Positions 1 to 10,120 are shown, numbered from the stretch's first letter. The stretch is DNA of 64,000 nt from Rhodospirillum rubrum ATCC 11170 (GCF_000013085.1 NC_007643.1:1349001-1413000), one strand, 5' to 3'. Program-made: numbers and translations. The notes: generated from the letters alone by a model not told the origin.

Positions 1-174
1 TGGTAAGGGGCCCTGCGCCGCGCCGGTTTGACGCGGCGGCTTCCGTTAGCACCTAATCATGGAGATGGTCTGATAAGCCCTGCCATTTTCAGCAAATCAT
101 TCAGACCATTTGCGCCGCAGGCGCGCCATGTCCGATGGTCCTGTCCAGTCTGATGTCTGGCGTGCGGGGGTATC
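1..174. other. Left-edge intergenic segment, no gene seen
   Basis: No convincing coding sequence is visible on either strand between the window edge and the 3' end of the MocR-type gene. The stretch holds an inverted ATGGTCTGA motif (separate entry). It probably belongs to the promoter of a gene lying outside the window to the left. Confidence 0.5.
65..109. promoter_or_regulatory. Inverted ATGGTCTGA motif, probable MocR operator (left copy)
   Basis: ATGGTCTGAT at 65-74 is mirrored by ATTCAGACCAT at 99-109, with half-sites about 34 bases apart. Nearly the same pair with nearly the same spacing occurs in the MocR/BenE divergent promoter at 1666-1710. The repetition suggests that one regulator, most simply the adjacent MocR-type protein, binds both. 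The target gene would lie left of the window. Confidence 0.45.
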
Positions 175-1665
175 CTATGGCCTTGTCACCGCCCGCAGCG
201 CCTTTTCCAGTTTCCTCACGGCCTCCTCGATTTCGAGGGGCGTATAGGCGGCAAAGCCCATCAGGAAGCCGGCTTTGCCATCGCCGGCGGCGTGCAACGC
301 CGACAAGCCGAGCAACTCGATCCCGACCCGTCGCGCCGCGTCGATGGCGGTGCGTTCCGAGAGGTCGCGGGTCAACAGACAGGGCAGTTGCAGCCCGCCA
401 ATGGGAACGCGCGGCTCGACGAAATCCGCCAGATGCTTGCTGACAAGGCCGGCCAGGAGGGCGAGCCGCTCGGCATAGACGCCGCGCATGGTGCGAACAT
501 ACGCCCCGAAATGCCCCCCTTCCATAAAGCGGGCCAGCGTCAGTTGCGCCATGGGGGCCGTATGGCCATCAAGCAAGGTGCGGGCGACGGTCATCGGCTT
601 CACCAGCGGCGGGGGCAAGACGACATAGCCGATCCGCAAGCCCGGAAAGAGCGATTTGGTGAAGGTGCCGATGTAGAGGGTGCGGTCATGCTTATCGAGA
701 CCTTGCACGCAGGCCGTCGGCTTGCCCGCGTAGTGGAACTCGCTGTCGTAATCGTCTTCGATGATCCACGCCTGAGTCCGCGCCGCCCATTCGATCAGCG
801 CCAGACGGCGGTCCAGCGCCAGCGTCGCGCCGGTCGGAAACTGGTGGGATGGCGTCAGGAAAACCGCCTTGGCCCCGTGCGGTTCGGCCATGATTTGATC
901 GACCACGATACCTTGCCGGTCGACAGGGATCGGAACGCAGTCCAGCCCCGCCGCATCGAACGCCTTGCGCGCCCCGTAATAGGCGGGGTCTTCAAGGAAG
1001 ATCCGGTCGCCGGGATCAAGCAGCATGGTCGCGCATAGCGACATCGCCTGTTGCGAACTGGTCAGCACCAGCACGCGGTCGGCCGTGGCGCGGGCGCCGC
1101 GTTCCAGGTTCACATAGTCGGCGATGGCGCGGCGAAGCGCCTCGGTCCCCTGCGGGTCGCCATGAAACAGGGTTTGCGCGCCGACCTCCTTGCGCACCTG
1201 CCGTTCCAGACGTTCCCAGAGTTGGAGGGGAAAGGTTCGGGTTTCCGGCACCCCATGAGCGAAAGGCCGTGGGGCGAGCATCTCGCGAACGCCGCCACTG
1301 CGGAACATGGCCGCCCCCCGGGTGCTGAGAGTGGGAGCTTGGTTGCGCAAGAGCGCATCCCGCTGGGAAAGGGGACGGCTGGGCATGAACTCGGTCATTT
1401 CCGCCACGAAGCTGCCGCTTCCCACGCGCCGGTCGATGAACCCCTCGGCATGAAGTTGGGAATAGGCCGCTTCGATCGTGTCGCGCGATACCCCAAGCGA
1501 TGTGGCGAGGGCGCGCGAGGCGGGCAGCGGCTTGCCCGCTCCCAGCGCGCCGTCGACGATCAATTGCCGAATGGCCCGCTGAATCCGCGCGTGAAGCGGC
1601 ATCACCGCATGGGCGGGATGGGCAATCCATGCCTTTACGGAATCCAGTTGGGAATGCTTGAACAA
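175..1665 (-). CDS. MocR/PdxR-type transcriptional regulator (GntR HTH fused to aminotransferase-like domain)
   Basis: The 496-residue protein has a GntR winged helix in the first ~90 residues (KPLPASRALATSLGVSRDT) followed by a class I aminotransferase-fold domain. The PLP-binding lysine sits in GTFTKSLFPGLRIGY at about residue 337, and the IIEDDYDSEF motif is present. MocR proteins use the aminotransferase domain to sense PLP or its adducts and usually control a divergent gene; here that is a transporter-pyridoxal kinase operon, which points to a PdxR-like role. The start chosen is TTG at 1665 with GAGGGG upstream, because no ATG fits before the HTH. An inverted repeat abuts this start, suggesting autoregulation. 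Confidence 0.9.
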   Translation of the reverse strand: MFKHSQLDSVKAWIAHPAHAVMPLHARIQRAIRQLIVDGALGAGKPLPASRALATSLGVSRDTIEAAYSQLHAEGFIDRRVGSGSFVAEMTEFMPSRPLSQRDALLRNQAPTLSTRGAAMFRSGGVREMLAPRPFAHGVPETRTFPLQLWERLERQVRKEVGAQTLFHGDPQGTEALRRAIADYVNLERGARATADRVLVLTSSQQAMSLCATMLLDPGDRIFLEDPAYYGARKAFDAAGLDCVPIPVDRQGIVVDQIMAEPHGAKAVFLTPSHQFPTGATLALDRRLALIEWAARTQAWIIEDDYDSEFHYAGKPTACVQGLDKHDRTLYIGTFTKSLFPGLRIGYVVLPPPLVKPMTVARTLLDGHTAPMAQLTLARFMEGGHFGAYVRTMRGVYAERLALLAGLVSKHLADFVEPRVPIGGLQLPCLLTRDLSERTAIDAARRVGIELLGLSALHAAGDGKAGFLMGFAAYTPLEIEEAVRKLEKALRAVTRP

Positions 1666-1710
1666 ATGGTCTGGTCCCCTCGAAAAAAGTGGCTGGGCAT
1701 ATCAGGCCAT
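1666..1710. promoter_or_regulatory. Inverted motif in the divergent promoter, probable MocR operator
   Basis: ATGGTCTGGT (1666-1675) and ATCAGGCCAT (1701-1710) form an imperfect inverted pair about 35 bases apart between the regulator gene and the transporter gene. They match the pair at 65-109 in sequence and spacing. The first half-site touches the regulator's start codon. Binding by the MocR protein is inferred, not shown. Confidence 0.5.
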
Positions 1711-1778
1711 TCATCGGCTAAGTGTCAAGCCGACTGATTGCCATTGCGGCTCAGACCTTCAGGGGTTTCGTCACAGCC

Positions 1779-3005
1779 ATGCCATCCAGCTCAGCATCCC
1801 TTCGCCTCAACGATCTTACCCATCCCATCGTGGCGGGTCTGATCTCCGTCATCGTCAATTATGGCGGCACCTTCATTCTGGTCTTTCAGGCGGCGCAGGT
1901 CGCCGGCCTCGACCCTGACGTCACGGTCTCTTGGGTCTGGTCGGTTTCCATCGGCGTCGGGGTGACGGGGCTGTTCCTGAGCTGGCGCTATCGCGAGCCG
2001 ATTATCACCGCTTGGTCCACTCCGGCGGCGGCGTTTCTCGTCACCGCCCTGGCGACGACGCCCTATGCGGAGGCGGTCGGCGCCTACATGATCTCGGCGG
2101 CGGCCTTCGTCGCGCTCGGCCTGTCGGGGTATTTCGAGAAGGTCATCGGCCTGATTCCGCCCGGCATCGCCTCGGGTCTGCTGGCCGGCATCCTGCTGCA
2201 ATTCGGTATCGGCGCTTTCGGCGGCGCGAGCGTCGATCCATTGCTGGTCGGCCTGCTGATCGTCGCCTATGTCGCCTTGAAGCGCGTCTCCGCCCGTTAC
2301 GCCGTGGTTGGCATTCTGCTTCTCGGGCTTGCCTTCCTGCTGATGCAAGGCCGGGTTGATCTGTCGGGGCTCACGCTGGAATTCGCGGCTCCGGTCTTCA
2401 CCATGCCGGAATTCTCGGTGAATGCGCTGCTGTCCGTTGCCCTGCCGCTGTTCCTGATTACGCTGACCGGCCAATATATGCCGGGGATGCTGGTCTTACG
2501 GAACGATGGCTTCAAAACCAGCGCCAATCCCATCGTGACCGTGACCGGGCTCGGCTCGCTCCTCATGGCCCCCTTCGGCTCCCATGCCTTCAACATCGCC
2601 GCCATCACGGCGGCGATCGCCACGGGCAGGGAAGCCCATGAAGATCCGTCGAAGCGCTGGATCGCCGGCATCGCGGCAGGCTTCTTCTATGGGCTGGTCG
2701 GCGTGTTCGGCGTGACGCTGGCCGCCGTCTTCATGGCGTTTCCGGCGACCTTCATCACCGCGCTCGCCGGTCTGGCCCTTCTTGGCACCATCGGCGGCAG
2801 CCTTGCGGCGGCGATGGCCGACCCGACCTCGCGCGAGGCGGCGCTGATCACCTTCCTCGCCTCCGCCGCCAACATCAAACTGCTCGGCATCGGCGGGGCG
2901 TTCTGGGGCCTGCTGATCGGTCTCGTCGCCTATCTCGTCCTCAACGGTCGCCTGCCACGCCGCGAGCCCGCCGACCTGCCGGTGAGCGAAGGAGCCGCGA
3001 AGTGA
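1779..3005 (+). CDS. BenE-family inner-membrane transporter
   Basis: The 408-residue, very hydrophobic protein has about 11-12 membrane segments and the BenE (benzoate/H+ symporter) family pattern, including an early NYGGTFILVFQAA segment, AWSTPAAAFLV, and a conserved GSHAFNIAAITAAIATG stretch. BenE proteins were named for benzoate uptake, but no aromatic catabolism gene is nearby. The stop codon overlaps the start of a pyridoxal kinase gene and the divergent gene is a PLP-sensing regulator, so the cargo may be a B6 vitamer or an amino compound (inference). ATG at 1779 is chosen; GTG at 1722 is an alternative. The ribosome site is weak for both. Confidence 0.8.
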   Translation: MPSSSASLRLNDLTHPIVAGLISVIVNYGGTFILVFQAAQVAGLDPDVTVSWVWSVSIGVGVTGLFLSWRYREPIITAWSTPAAAFLVTALATTPYAEAVGAYMISAAAFVALGLSGYFEKVIGLIPPGIASGLLAGILLQFGIGAFGGASVDPLLVGLLIVAYVALKRVSARYAVVGILLLGLAFLLMQGRVDLSGLTLEFAAPVFTMPEFSVNALLSVALPLFLITLTGQYMPGMLVLRNDGFKTSANPIVTVTGLGSLLMAPFGSHAFNIAAITAAIATGREAHEDPSKRWIAGIAAGFFYGLVGVFGVTLAAVFMAFPATFITALAGLALLGTIGGSLAAAMADPTSREAALITFLASAANIKLLGIGGAFWGLLIGLVAYLVLNGRLPRREPADLPVSEGAAK

Positions 3006-3868
3006 AAACCCGGCCGATGTCGCCAACGCCGTCCATCATCTCGATCCAAAGCCAAGTCGTGCATGGGCATGTCGGCAACAGCGCCGCCGTCTTGCCGATG
3101 CAGGGCCATGGGGTGACCGTCGCCGCGGTGCCGACGACGCTGCTTTCCAACCATCCCGGCTTCGAGACCGTGCGCGGCCGGGTGCTGGAGTCGGAACTGG
3201 TTGGGGATCTGTTGCGCGGGGTCGAGGAACGCGGGTTGATCGAAACGAGCGGCTATATCGTCTCGGGCTATCTCGGCTCCCGCGCCAACGGCGAAGTCGT
3301 GGCCTCTTTCGTCAAACGGGCAAGGCGGCTCAACCCCGACATCACCTATATCTGCGATCCCGTCATGGGAGATGCCGCTCTTGGTGTCTTCGTGGCCGAT
3401 CAGGTGGTCTCGTGCCTGTGCGATGACCTGATCCCCCTGGCCGATCTGCTGACGCCCAACCAATTCGAGGTCGGGCTGATCGCCGGTCGGCCGCTATCGA
3501 CGTGGCGTGAGCTTGAGGCGGCCGTTCTGAAAATACGGGCGCCGCGCGGAGCGCGGCTGGTCGTCACGGGCTGCGCGCTCTCCGATACGCCCGACGGCGC
3601 GCTGGAGAATATCGTTTTCGACGACAAGACCCACACCCGGCTGACATCGCCGCGCCTGCCGCTGGCGCCGGCCGGGACAGGCGATCTCTACACCGGCCTG
3701 CTGACGGCCAAACTCGCCCGCGGCCATACGCTGGTCGAAGCCGCGTGCCATGCCGCGACCAGCGTGCTTGACGTTCTTCAACAGACCATGGCGGCGGGCG
3801 AACACGAAATGCAGCTCGCCAGAGCCATCACAACCCTTGGCCCCGCCTGCAAGGAGACTTCACAATGA
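3002..3868 (+). CDS. pdxY: Pyridoxal kinase (PdxY/PdxK type)
   Basis: The 288-residue ribokinase-superfamily protein phosphorylates pyridoxal to PLP with ATP. Family features visible are [21 protein letters not shown] near the N-terminus, the YICDPVMGD loop, LTPNQFE, and the C-terminal [10 protein letters not shown] motif with the catalytic Asp. GTG at 3002 overlaps the transporter stop and is preceded by AGGAG at good distance; ATG at 3017 lacks such a site. The downstream gene overlaps its stop. Both downstream products are PLP enzymes, so the operon makes cofactor and cofactor users together. Confidence 0.93.
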   Translation: MKTRPMSPTPSIISIQSQVVHGHVGNSAAVLPMQGHGVTVAAVPTTLLSNHPGFETVRGRVLESELVGDLLRGVEERGLIETSGYIVSGYLGSRANGEVVASFVKRARRLNPDITYICDPVMGDAALGVFVADQVVSCLCDDLIPLADLLTPNQFEVGLIAGRPLSTWRELEAAVLKIRAPRGARLVVTGCALSDTPDGALENIVFDDKTHTRLTSPRLPLAPAGTGDLYTGLLTAKLARGHTLVEAACHAATSVLDVLQQTMAAGEHEMQLARAITTLGPACKETSQ

Positions 3869-5130
3869 CCCTGTTCAATTATCAAGATTTCTTCACCAAT
3901 GAGCTGACGCAGTTACACCGGGAGGGACGCTATCGCGTTTTCGCCGACCTTGAACGGGAAACGCGGAGCGGCATTCACGCGCTCGATCATCGGACCGGCA
4001 AGCGCGTCACCATCTGGTGCTCGAACGACTATCTGTCGATGGGCGTCCACCCCGATGTCATTACCGCGGCGCTTGGCGCGTTAGAACACTATGGCGCCGG
4101 CGCCGGCGGCACGCGCAATATCTCGGGCACCAGCCACGAACATGTCTTGCTCGAACGCGAGCTTGCCGACCTGCACGGCAAGCAATCGGCCTTGCTGTTC
4201 ACATCGGGCTATGTCGCGAACGATGCCGCGCTGTCGTCCCTCGGCCGCCTTCTGCCCGGCTGCGTGATCTTTTCCGACGCTTTGAACCATGCCTCGATGA
4301 TCGAGGGCATTCGCCGCTCGGGCGCGGAGAAGCGGGTGTTCGCCCACAACGACTGGCATGATCTTGAACGCCAACTCGCCTCCGTTGACCCCCATCGGCC
4401 CAAGCTGATCTGCTTTGAGAGCTGTTATTCCATGGATGGCGACTTCGCGCCGATGGAGGCGATCTGCGACCTCGCCGAAAAGCACACTGCGTTCACCTAT
4501 GTCGATGAAGTTCATGCCGTCGGCCTTTACGGCGCGCGGGGTGCCGGCATCGCCGAGCGGGATGGTCTTCTCGATCGCATCGACATGTTTCAAGGGACGC
4601 TCAGCAAGGGCTTCGGCGCAATGGGCGGCTACATCGCCGGCAGCCTCGAGGCGGTCGATTTCGTTCGCGGTTTCGCGCCCGGCTTCATTTTCAGCTCGGC
4701 CTTGCCGCCCTGCGTCGTCGCCGGCATTCGTGCCGCCCTGCATCACCTGAAGGAAGACGATACGCCCCGGCGGGCCCTGGCGAGGCGAACGGCCTCGCTC
4801 AAGGCGAAGATGCAGGCGAACGCCATCCCGGCTCTGCCCAGCCCCAGTCATATCGTGCCGGTGATGATCGGCGATGCGGCGCTGGCCAAAGCGATAACCG
4901 ACCGGCTCATGGTCGAGCATGGGATCTATATTCAGCCGATCAACTACCCGACCGTGCCGCGCGGGACCGAACGGCTGCGCATCACGCCAACCCCGCTTCA
5001 TACCGATGAGGACGAGGACACCCTTGTCGCGGCGCTCGTCGCGATCCGTCAGGAATTCCCGCGTTGGCGAGAACTGGCACAGGCGGCGCGACCCGACCCT
5101 TCCGCCCTGGGCAGGGGGGACGTAGCATGA
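3865..5130 (+). CDS. hemA: 5-aminolevulinate synthase
   Basis: The 421-residue PLP-dependent alpha-oxoamine synthase condenses glycine with succinyl-CoA to give 5-aminolevulinate, the first tetrapyrrole precursor by the Shemin route used in alphaproteobacteria. It carries [55 protein letters not shown] and the PLP lysine in [15 protein letters not shown] at about residue 248. [17 protein letters not shown] is typical of true ALAS rather than KBL or BioF. It overlaps both neighbours by ATGA. Its setting under a PLP-sensing regulator, away from other heme genes, suggests a second, specialised ALAS copy (inference). Confidence 0.93.
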   Translation: MTLFNYQDFFTNELTQLHREGRYRVFADLERETRSGIHALDHRTGKRVTIWCSNDYLSMGVHPDVITAALGALEHYGAGAGGTRNISGTSHEHVLLERELADLHGKQSALLFTSGYVANDAALSSLGRLLPGCVIFSDALNHASMIEGIRRSGAEKRVFAHNDWHDLERQLASVDPHRPKLICFESCYSMDGDFAPMEAICDLAEKHTAFTYVDEVHAVGLYGARGAGIAERDGLLDRIDMFQGTLSKGFGAMGGYIAGSLEAVDFVRGFAPGFIFSSALPPCVVAGIRAALHHLKEDDTPRRALARRTASLKAKMQANAIPALPSPSHIVPVMIGDAALAKAITDRLMVEHGIYIQPINYPTVPRGTERLRITPTPLHTDEDEDTLVAALVAIRQEFPRWRELAQAARPDPSALGRGDVA

Positions 5131-6311
5131 GCGATGCGCTTCTTCCGGTGTTTTCACCGGCATCCGTGCTGTTCGACCATGGCGAAGGGGCTTGGTTGGT
5201 CGCGGCCAATGGCGAGCGCTATCTTGATTTCGGCGCGGGCATCGCGGTTAACGCCCTGGGCTATTCCCATCCGCATCTGGTTGGGGCGTTGGAACGGCAA
5301 GGCCGCAAGCTTTGGCACTTGTCGAATGTCTATCGGATTTCCGAAGCGGAGAGACTGGCCGAGCGCCTGACGGCCGCCTGCTTCGCCGACGTCGCGTTCT
5401 TTGCGAACTCCGGGGCCGAAGCCAATGAATGCGCGATCAAGATCGCCCGGCGCCACCACGACGCCCATGGCCGTCCCGAGCGCTGGCGCATCATCACCTT
5501 TGACGGCGCCTTTCACGGGCGAACGCTGGCCACGATGGCCGCTGGCGGCAACCGGAAATATCTCGATGGCTTTGGCCCCGCGGTCGATGGCTTCGACCAA
5601 TGCCCGCTTGAAGACATCGAGGCGGTCCGCGCCCGCGTCGGGCCACGGACCGCCGCCCTTATGATCGAACCCATTCAGGGGGAAAGCGGCATTCGGCCGG
5701 TGAGCCACGGCTTCTTGCGCCAGCTTCGCGAGCTTTGCGACGAACGCGGCCTTTTGCTGATCTTCGATGAAATACAGTGCGGCATGGCCCGCACCGGCCA
5801 TCTCTTCGCCCATCAGGAAGCCGGCGTCGTCCCCGATATCATGAGTCTGGCCAAGGGCCTCGGCGGCGGCTTCCCGATCGGCGCCTGCCTCGCCACCCGC
5901 GGTGCGGCGTTCGGCATGAGGCCCGGCGCGCATGGTTCGACCTTTGGCGGAAATCCGCTTGCCGGAGCCGTCGCCAATGCGGTGCTCGACATCGTGATGG
6001 ACGATGGGGTGCTCGCGGAAATCCGCCGCAAGAGCGCTTTGCTGCGCGGGCTGCTGGAAGAGCTGGCCGGGCGTTATCCCGACCTCCTTGTCGAGGTGCG
6101 CGGGCGCGGCCTGATGCTCGGTCTCAAAACCACGCGGCCATCGCCGGAAATCGTCGAAGCGCTGCGCGCGCGGGCGAAGGTGCTGACGATCGCCGCAGGC
6201 GACACCGTAACCCGCGTGCTACCGCCGCTGATCGTCACCGACAAGGACATCCGCCTGTTCGCCGAGCGCTGTGACGAAACGTTCGCCGGTCTCTCAAGGC
6301 CTGCGGCATAG
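5127..6311 (+). CDS. Class III aminotransferase, acetylornithine/4-aminobutyrate type
   Basis: The 394-residue fold-type I PLP enzyme has [37 protein letters not shown] and the PLP lysine in [12 protein letters not shown] at about residue 243. It is closest by eye to the ArgD (acetylornithine transaminase) group, but there is no arginine gene nearby. Start ATG at 5127 overlaps the stop of the ALAS gene. Coupling to ALAS makes an omega-amino or alpha-aminoketone substrate such as 5-aminolevulinate plausible (ALA to 4,5-dioxovalerate transamination is known chemistry), but this is inference; ordinary ArgD activity remains possible. Confidence 0.85.
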   Translation: MSDALLPVFSPASVLFDHGEGAWLVAANGERYLDFGAGIAVNALGYSHPHLVGALERQGRKLWHLSNVYRISEAERLAERLTAACFADVAFFANSGAEANECAIKIARRHHDAHGRPERWRIITFDGAFHGRTLATMAAGGNRKYLDGFGPAVDGFDQCPLEDIEAVRARVGPRTAALMIEPIQGESGIRPVSHGFLRQLRELCDERGLLLIFDEIQCGMARTGHLFAHQEAGVVPDIMSLAKGLGGGFPIGACLATRGAAFGMRPGAHGSTFGGNPLAGAVANAVLDIVMDDGVLAEIRRKSALLRGLLEELAGRYPDLLVEVRGRGLMLGLKTTRPSPEIVEALRARAKVLTIAAGDTVTRVLPPLIVTDKDIRLFAERCDETFAGLSRPAA

Positions 6312-6393
6312 GGGGGAATAGGCTGCGGAACACCCCCCTTTCCCCTGACAGCCGCCGCCTTGAGCAGATAAGTTCGATCCCGCGACCTTGGGG

Positions 6394-8784
6394 TTACGGA
6401 GCCTTCTTTGGGATGGGCGCGGGAAGCAGGCGCTTGGGGGGCGCCGTGCCCATGGCCTTGCCATTGCCCGGGCGGATGTCCGCCGGATGGGAGGAGCCGT
6501 CCTTGTGACGTTTGAAAGCGTAACGGACCTTGTTGAAGCTATCCAAGGGCATGTAGTCCAAGCGATCGGCGCCGATTTGTTCGGTGATCTTCGGATCGGA
6601 CGCCCCGAGGAATTCCTGGATGGCGGGCACTGCGGGGAAAGCGGGCTGCTTCAAGGCTTGGCGCATGTGCGTTTCGAACGCCTTTAAAAACGGTCGGTGG
6701 GCATGGCTGGGCCGGTTGGGTTGGGGCGCTGGGCAGAAACCGCGCAGGCCGTTTTCCGCCACCAGGTCGTCGCCTTCCGGCGGTTGGATCAGGGCCTCCG
6801 CCTTGGTGTCATTGGCGGTCACGGTCAGGCGCGCGGCGTTGATCCGGGTTTGCCCGGCGCCGAAGGGTTTGCCCCGGCCGATCATATGCCGATAGGGCTT
6901 GGCCGGGTCGCCGCCATGGGTGAGGGCGAACAGCACCGCGCCCAGTTCCACCGGTGTCACATTGGTCAGACGGATCCGACTGGTGAACAGCAGGTCGTCG
7001 CCGGCGGCCGGCGGGGTCAGGAAGCGCAGGGTGCTGACCACATCCGCGTTGTTCGCCTGCAAACGGCTGCGCTGCTCCTCCGCCCTGGCCGAAACCGCAC
7101 TCACGGTGGAAGAACCGCCCTTGGTGAACCGGGGAAGGTAACGCTTGCGCCCGGCCAGGGTGACCGACTTCTCGGGCGCGCTATAGTCCAGTTCCCCGGG
7201 GTGGCCCAAAGCGGCAAGATAGAAGGGGGCGAAAGAGGCCCGGGGCGCCATCATCACCGTGGTGATCTTTTCCGTGACCTTGGGGGTCTGGCGCGGATTG
7301 ATTTTGGCCATGGAGAAGGCGACGCGCCCGCGGCGGGCGACGGCCTTGACATCGGTCCGCTCCTCGGCCGCGTAGCCAAGCTGCTTTGGCTCAATGACAT
7401 AGCCAAACAGGTCTTCAACGAAATCCGGACTATGGTCCTGCCCTTCGGTGATCCAATGATTCGGGCGACTTTCCTTGAGAACCTCTCCCACGGATTGGGT
7501 GTGGGGAATTTTGAACAGGCGGGTGAAGCCGAAAAAGAACTCCTTTGGCGCGCGCTGGGGGTGGTCCTTGTCGTTGGATGCGGGCAACTCGCCGACGTAG
7601 AAGACCGGCACACGCCGCCTCGCCTTGAGGGTTGGAAGCAGCTTTTTGTAAGTCCCGGTGGGGGTGGGCTTGTTGTCCGACGGCGTGGAATTCAGGCGTT
7701 GGAAGGCGGCGACATCGCTTGGGTGGAGGGGATGGGGAGCACCGACCGCGCCATGGAAAACGTATTCGTATTTTTTCATTTTGTCTTCGGCCTCATTTTT
7801 CGGCCGTGAGACGAAGGGCACTTTATCGGAGAAGACCAGAACGCCCTCTAGGCCCTGGCCAGCGGCACAAATCTCGCGAGAAAAGGTGTTTCCTTTAACG
7901 TCAATAGACTGGGTCCGGGGTGGGGACAGGGTTACGGTTCGGGTGAAATCAAATTCGCCGCCGGTGACTTTCTGCCCCGAGGCGGAGTATTTATCTTCCA
8001 GGGACATGCCGATCCATTTGAAGCGGTCGCCGCCCTTGTTCTTAATCAGGGCGAGTACCGTGTCGATAGGGATGTGGGACCAGTTTTCCACGGGCGATAG
8101 GGTCCAGACCGAGGCGTCCGGATCCTCCACGTCGCCGGTGCATTCCAGCCATCCCGCCTTGACGTTGGCCACATTGGAGATCCCGGAGTCCGCGCCATAA
8201 TGGCGGTGTTCGAAGTCGCGGACGCCATAGCGGTGATGGGCATTGACGAAGCCCAGGCGGCCATGGGCGACGATCTCGACGGCGGCGCGTGTCAGCCCCC
8301 TCAAGGTGGCGCCGGGGATGATATAGCGGGCCTCGGGGCCGTCCCCGGACAGCTTCATCGGCGAGACGATACCTTTGTCGTCCTCGCCGATGAGCAGCGG
8401 GGATTCCACGGCCCACTCCACATCGATGGTGGCGCAGACACCTCCGTCGAGGGGGACCTTAATGTCGGTGGGGCCATCGGCCTGGACAACCGTTTCGGCC
8501 AATCCGACAAAGCGGAAAGGCGCCGTTATCTTGGCTTTTTTCTTACTATCGGGGTCTTCCGGGTGGGGTCGGGTAATGCTCTTCTGGGGTTTGCCTGGAA
8601 TAGTCCGGCGGGAGGGTGGGGGGGCCAGACGAGCAAGAGCGGCCTGGGCGATCTCCTCGACATAATCCTCGTCATACTCTCCGAAGGCCGGCAGTTCATA
8701 GAGGTCATCGACCGGGTTTGCGGGGTAGCGCTTGGTGAATTGGGCAACCGCGAGCGCGATATCCCTGGTGCGATCCCTATCCAT
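6394..8784 (-). CDS. Type III CRISPR RAMP protein, TIGR03986-like (multi-domain Cas7 with insertions)
   Basis: The 796-residue protein has RAMP hallmarks: an IPGATLRGLTRAAVEIV segment at about residues 153-169 and a late glycine loop, MIGRGKPFGAGQ, at about 635-646. Between them lies a long insertion rich in charged and proline residues. Size and motifs fit TIGR03986-type RAMPs of type III loci, which act as Cas7-like backbone subunits binding crRNA and cutting target RNA. It is the last gene of the effector operon and overlaps the upstream gene by 8 bases. The ~110 N-terminal residues before the RAMP part are unrecognised. Confidence 0.82.
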   Translation of the reverse strand: MDRDRTRDIALAVAQFTKRYPANPVDDLYELPAFGEYDEDYVEEIAQAALARLAPPPSRRTIPGKPQKSITRPHPEDPDSKKKAKITAPFRFVGLAETVVQADGPTDIKVPLDGGVCATIDVEWAVESPLLIGEDDKGIVSPMKLSGDGPEARYIIPGATLRGLTRAAVEIVAHGRLGFVNAHHRYGVRDFEHRHYGADSGISNVANVKAGWLECTGDVEDPDASVWTLSPVENWSHIPIDTVLALIKNKGGDRFKWIGMSLEDKYSASGQKVTGGEFDFTRTVTLSPPRTQSIDVKGNTFSREICAAGQGLEGVLVFSDKVPFVSRPKNEAEDKMKKYEYVFHGAVGAPHPLHPSDVAAFQRLNSTPSDNKPTPTGTYKKLLPTLKARRRVPVFYVGELPASNDKDHPQRAPKEFFFGFTRLFKIPHTQSVGEVLKESRPNHWITEGQDHSPDFVEDLFGYVIEPKQLGYAAEERTDVKAVARRGRVAFSMAKINPRQTPKVTEKITTVMMAPRASFAPFYLAALGHPGELDYSAPEKSVTLAGRKRYLPRFTKGGSSTVSAVSARAEEQRSRLQANNADVVSTLRFLTPPAAGDDLLFTSRIRLTNVTPVELGAVLFALTHGGDPAKPYRHMIGRGKPFGAGQTRINAARLTVTANDTKAEALIQPPEGDDLVAENGLRGFCPAPQPNRPSHAHRPFLKAFETHMRQALKQPAFPAVPAIQEFLGASDPKITEQIGADRLDYMPLDSFNKVRYAFKRHKDGSSHPADIRPGNGKAMGTAPPKRLLPAPIPKKAP

Positions 8785-10120
8785 TGATTTCCTCCGTCGT
8801 CACATCGAACCAGCCGAATCCCTTGTTCGTCCCATGTCCCAGCATCAGGCCATTGTCGCGCAGGTCATCGATCAGGGTGGCAAGCAGCATGCGGTCCGCT
8901 TCGGTCGCGCGTGCCTCGCCCCGGGCCTCAAGGGCCAGGGTCACCACCGCCCGCACGCCGATGAAGGCTTGGGTGGTGACCAGGGCGTTATCGATCGGCG
9001 CCCCCGAGAAACGGTCGATTTTTACCGAGGTGAAGGGCTTTTCCGTGGCCTTGGTCACGGTCAAGGCCTCGATCGCCAAGAGCCCGCGAAAATCGGTGCG
9101 GCCGAACAGGCGGTTGACCGCATGGGGCGTCTCATTGTCCGCCAGATCGAGCAAGGGGGCGCCCGCCCGGTGGCGGCGCAGGTTCTCCAGCCAGACCGCC
9201 CGGGAGCGCAGGGCTCCCGACAGGCTGCTTCCCAGGATCAGCGGCAGGTTTTTTCCCGCGCTTTGGGCGCGGGCGTTGGGCTCCTTGTCGGATTTGTCCC
9301 GCTTGCCCTTGTTGGATTGATAGGAGCCGTCAAGCACGGCGAAAGGCCCCTCGCAGGTCAGGCCCAGCCGCCAGCGTCCATCAACCTTGCGACGTTTGGC
9401 GGCCTTAAGGGCCACGGGGTGAGGCTTATCCTTGTAGCGGCCTTCCCCATCCAGGGACCATTGGCTGATCTTAAGGGATTTTCCATCCAGGCGCAGGCGG
9501 CCGAAGCCATCGGCTTGGCCTTTGCCCACAGGAACGCCGTTTTCGTCGGTCAGGGCCGAAAGGATGGGGAGCAGGGCCTCCAGATGGCCCTTGGCCGAGG
9601 CCACGGCCGCGCCCCGCGCCTCGATCCGGCAGCGAAAGCCGAAGGTGGTGCCGGGGGCGACCATTTCCTGGTGGAACAGCTTGGCATTCGCCGCCACGCC
9701 GCTGGCGCCGTCGATACTGGTCCGGGCGGCGACGAAGCAACCGTCTCTGCCATAGGGATAGCAAGACACATCCACCGCCTCGCTCACCCGATAGGCGGAG
9801 AACACCGTCACCGCGCCCATGCGGCCCGAGGGCTCGTCGTCGGCGCCGGTCTCGGCCTTGATCGTTCCAAACAACGCCTCAAGGGTCTCGTCCGATACAT
9901 CGACAAGGCTCCTGGCCAGGGTCAGCAGCACGCCTTTGAGCGCCGTGGAGGGAATCATCGGGCGAGCCATGGCGTCGCGGGCGATGCGGGCGACCTGGGG
10001 GGCGGCATTGGCTCCGGCTTTGCCGGAGAGCCCCTCTATGGTGGTGAAGTCCCCGGTGCCGACATGCAAAGGGGAGAGGGCGGTCACTTTGCCCTCGATG
10101 TCGAAACGCAGCCTAGACAT
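8777..10120 (-). CDS. Type III CRISPR RAMP protein with two Cas7-like domains
   Basis: The 447-residue protein appears to be a tandem fusion. The first half has LSPLHVGTGDF and IPSTALKGVLLTLAR. The second half repeats the pattern with ILGSSLSGALRSRA, NRLFGRTDFRGLL, VKIDRFSGAPIDNAL and a final glycine loop GHGTNKGFGWFDV. Two Cas7 folds in one chain recall the Cas7-2x subunit of III-D variant complexes. Aspartates in the loops could serve as target-RNA cleavage residues. Start ATG at 10120 overlaps the 3' end of the upstream RAMP gene. Confidence 0.83.
   Translation of the reverse strand: MSRLRFDIEGKVTALSPLHVGTGDFTTIEGLSGKAGANAAPQVARIARDAMARPMIPSTALKGVLLTLARSLVDVSDETLEALFGTIKAETGADDEPSGRMGAVTVFSAYRVSEAVDVSCYPYGRDGCFVAARTSIDGASGVAANAKLFHQEMVAPGTTFGFRCRIEARGAAVASAKGHLEALLPILSALTDENGVPVGKGQADGFGRLRLDGKSLKISQWSLDGEGRYKDKPHPVALKAAKRRKVDGRWRLGLTCEGPFAVLDGSYQSNKGKRDKSDKEPNARAQSAGKNLPLILGSSLSGALRSRAVWLENLRRHRAGAPLLDLADNETPHAVNRLFGRTDFRGLLAIEALTVTKATEKPFTSVKIDRFSGAPIDNALVTTQAFIGVRAVVTLALEARGEARATEADRMLLATLIDDLRDNGLMLGHGTNKGFGWFDVTTEEING

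Noticed and set aside
3865-5130. 2-amino-3-ketobutyrate CoA ligase or BioF instead of ALAS
   Set aside because: Motifs such as [20 protein letters not shown] and [14 protein letters not shown] are those of 5-aminolevulinate synthase.
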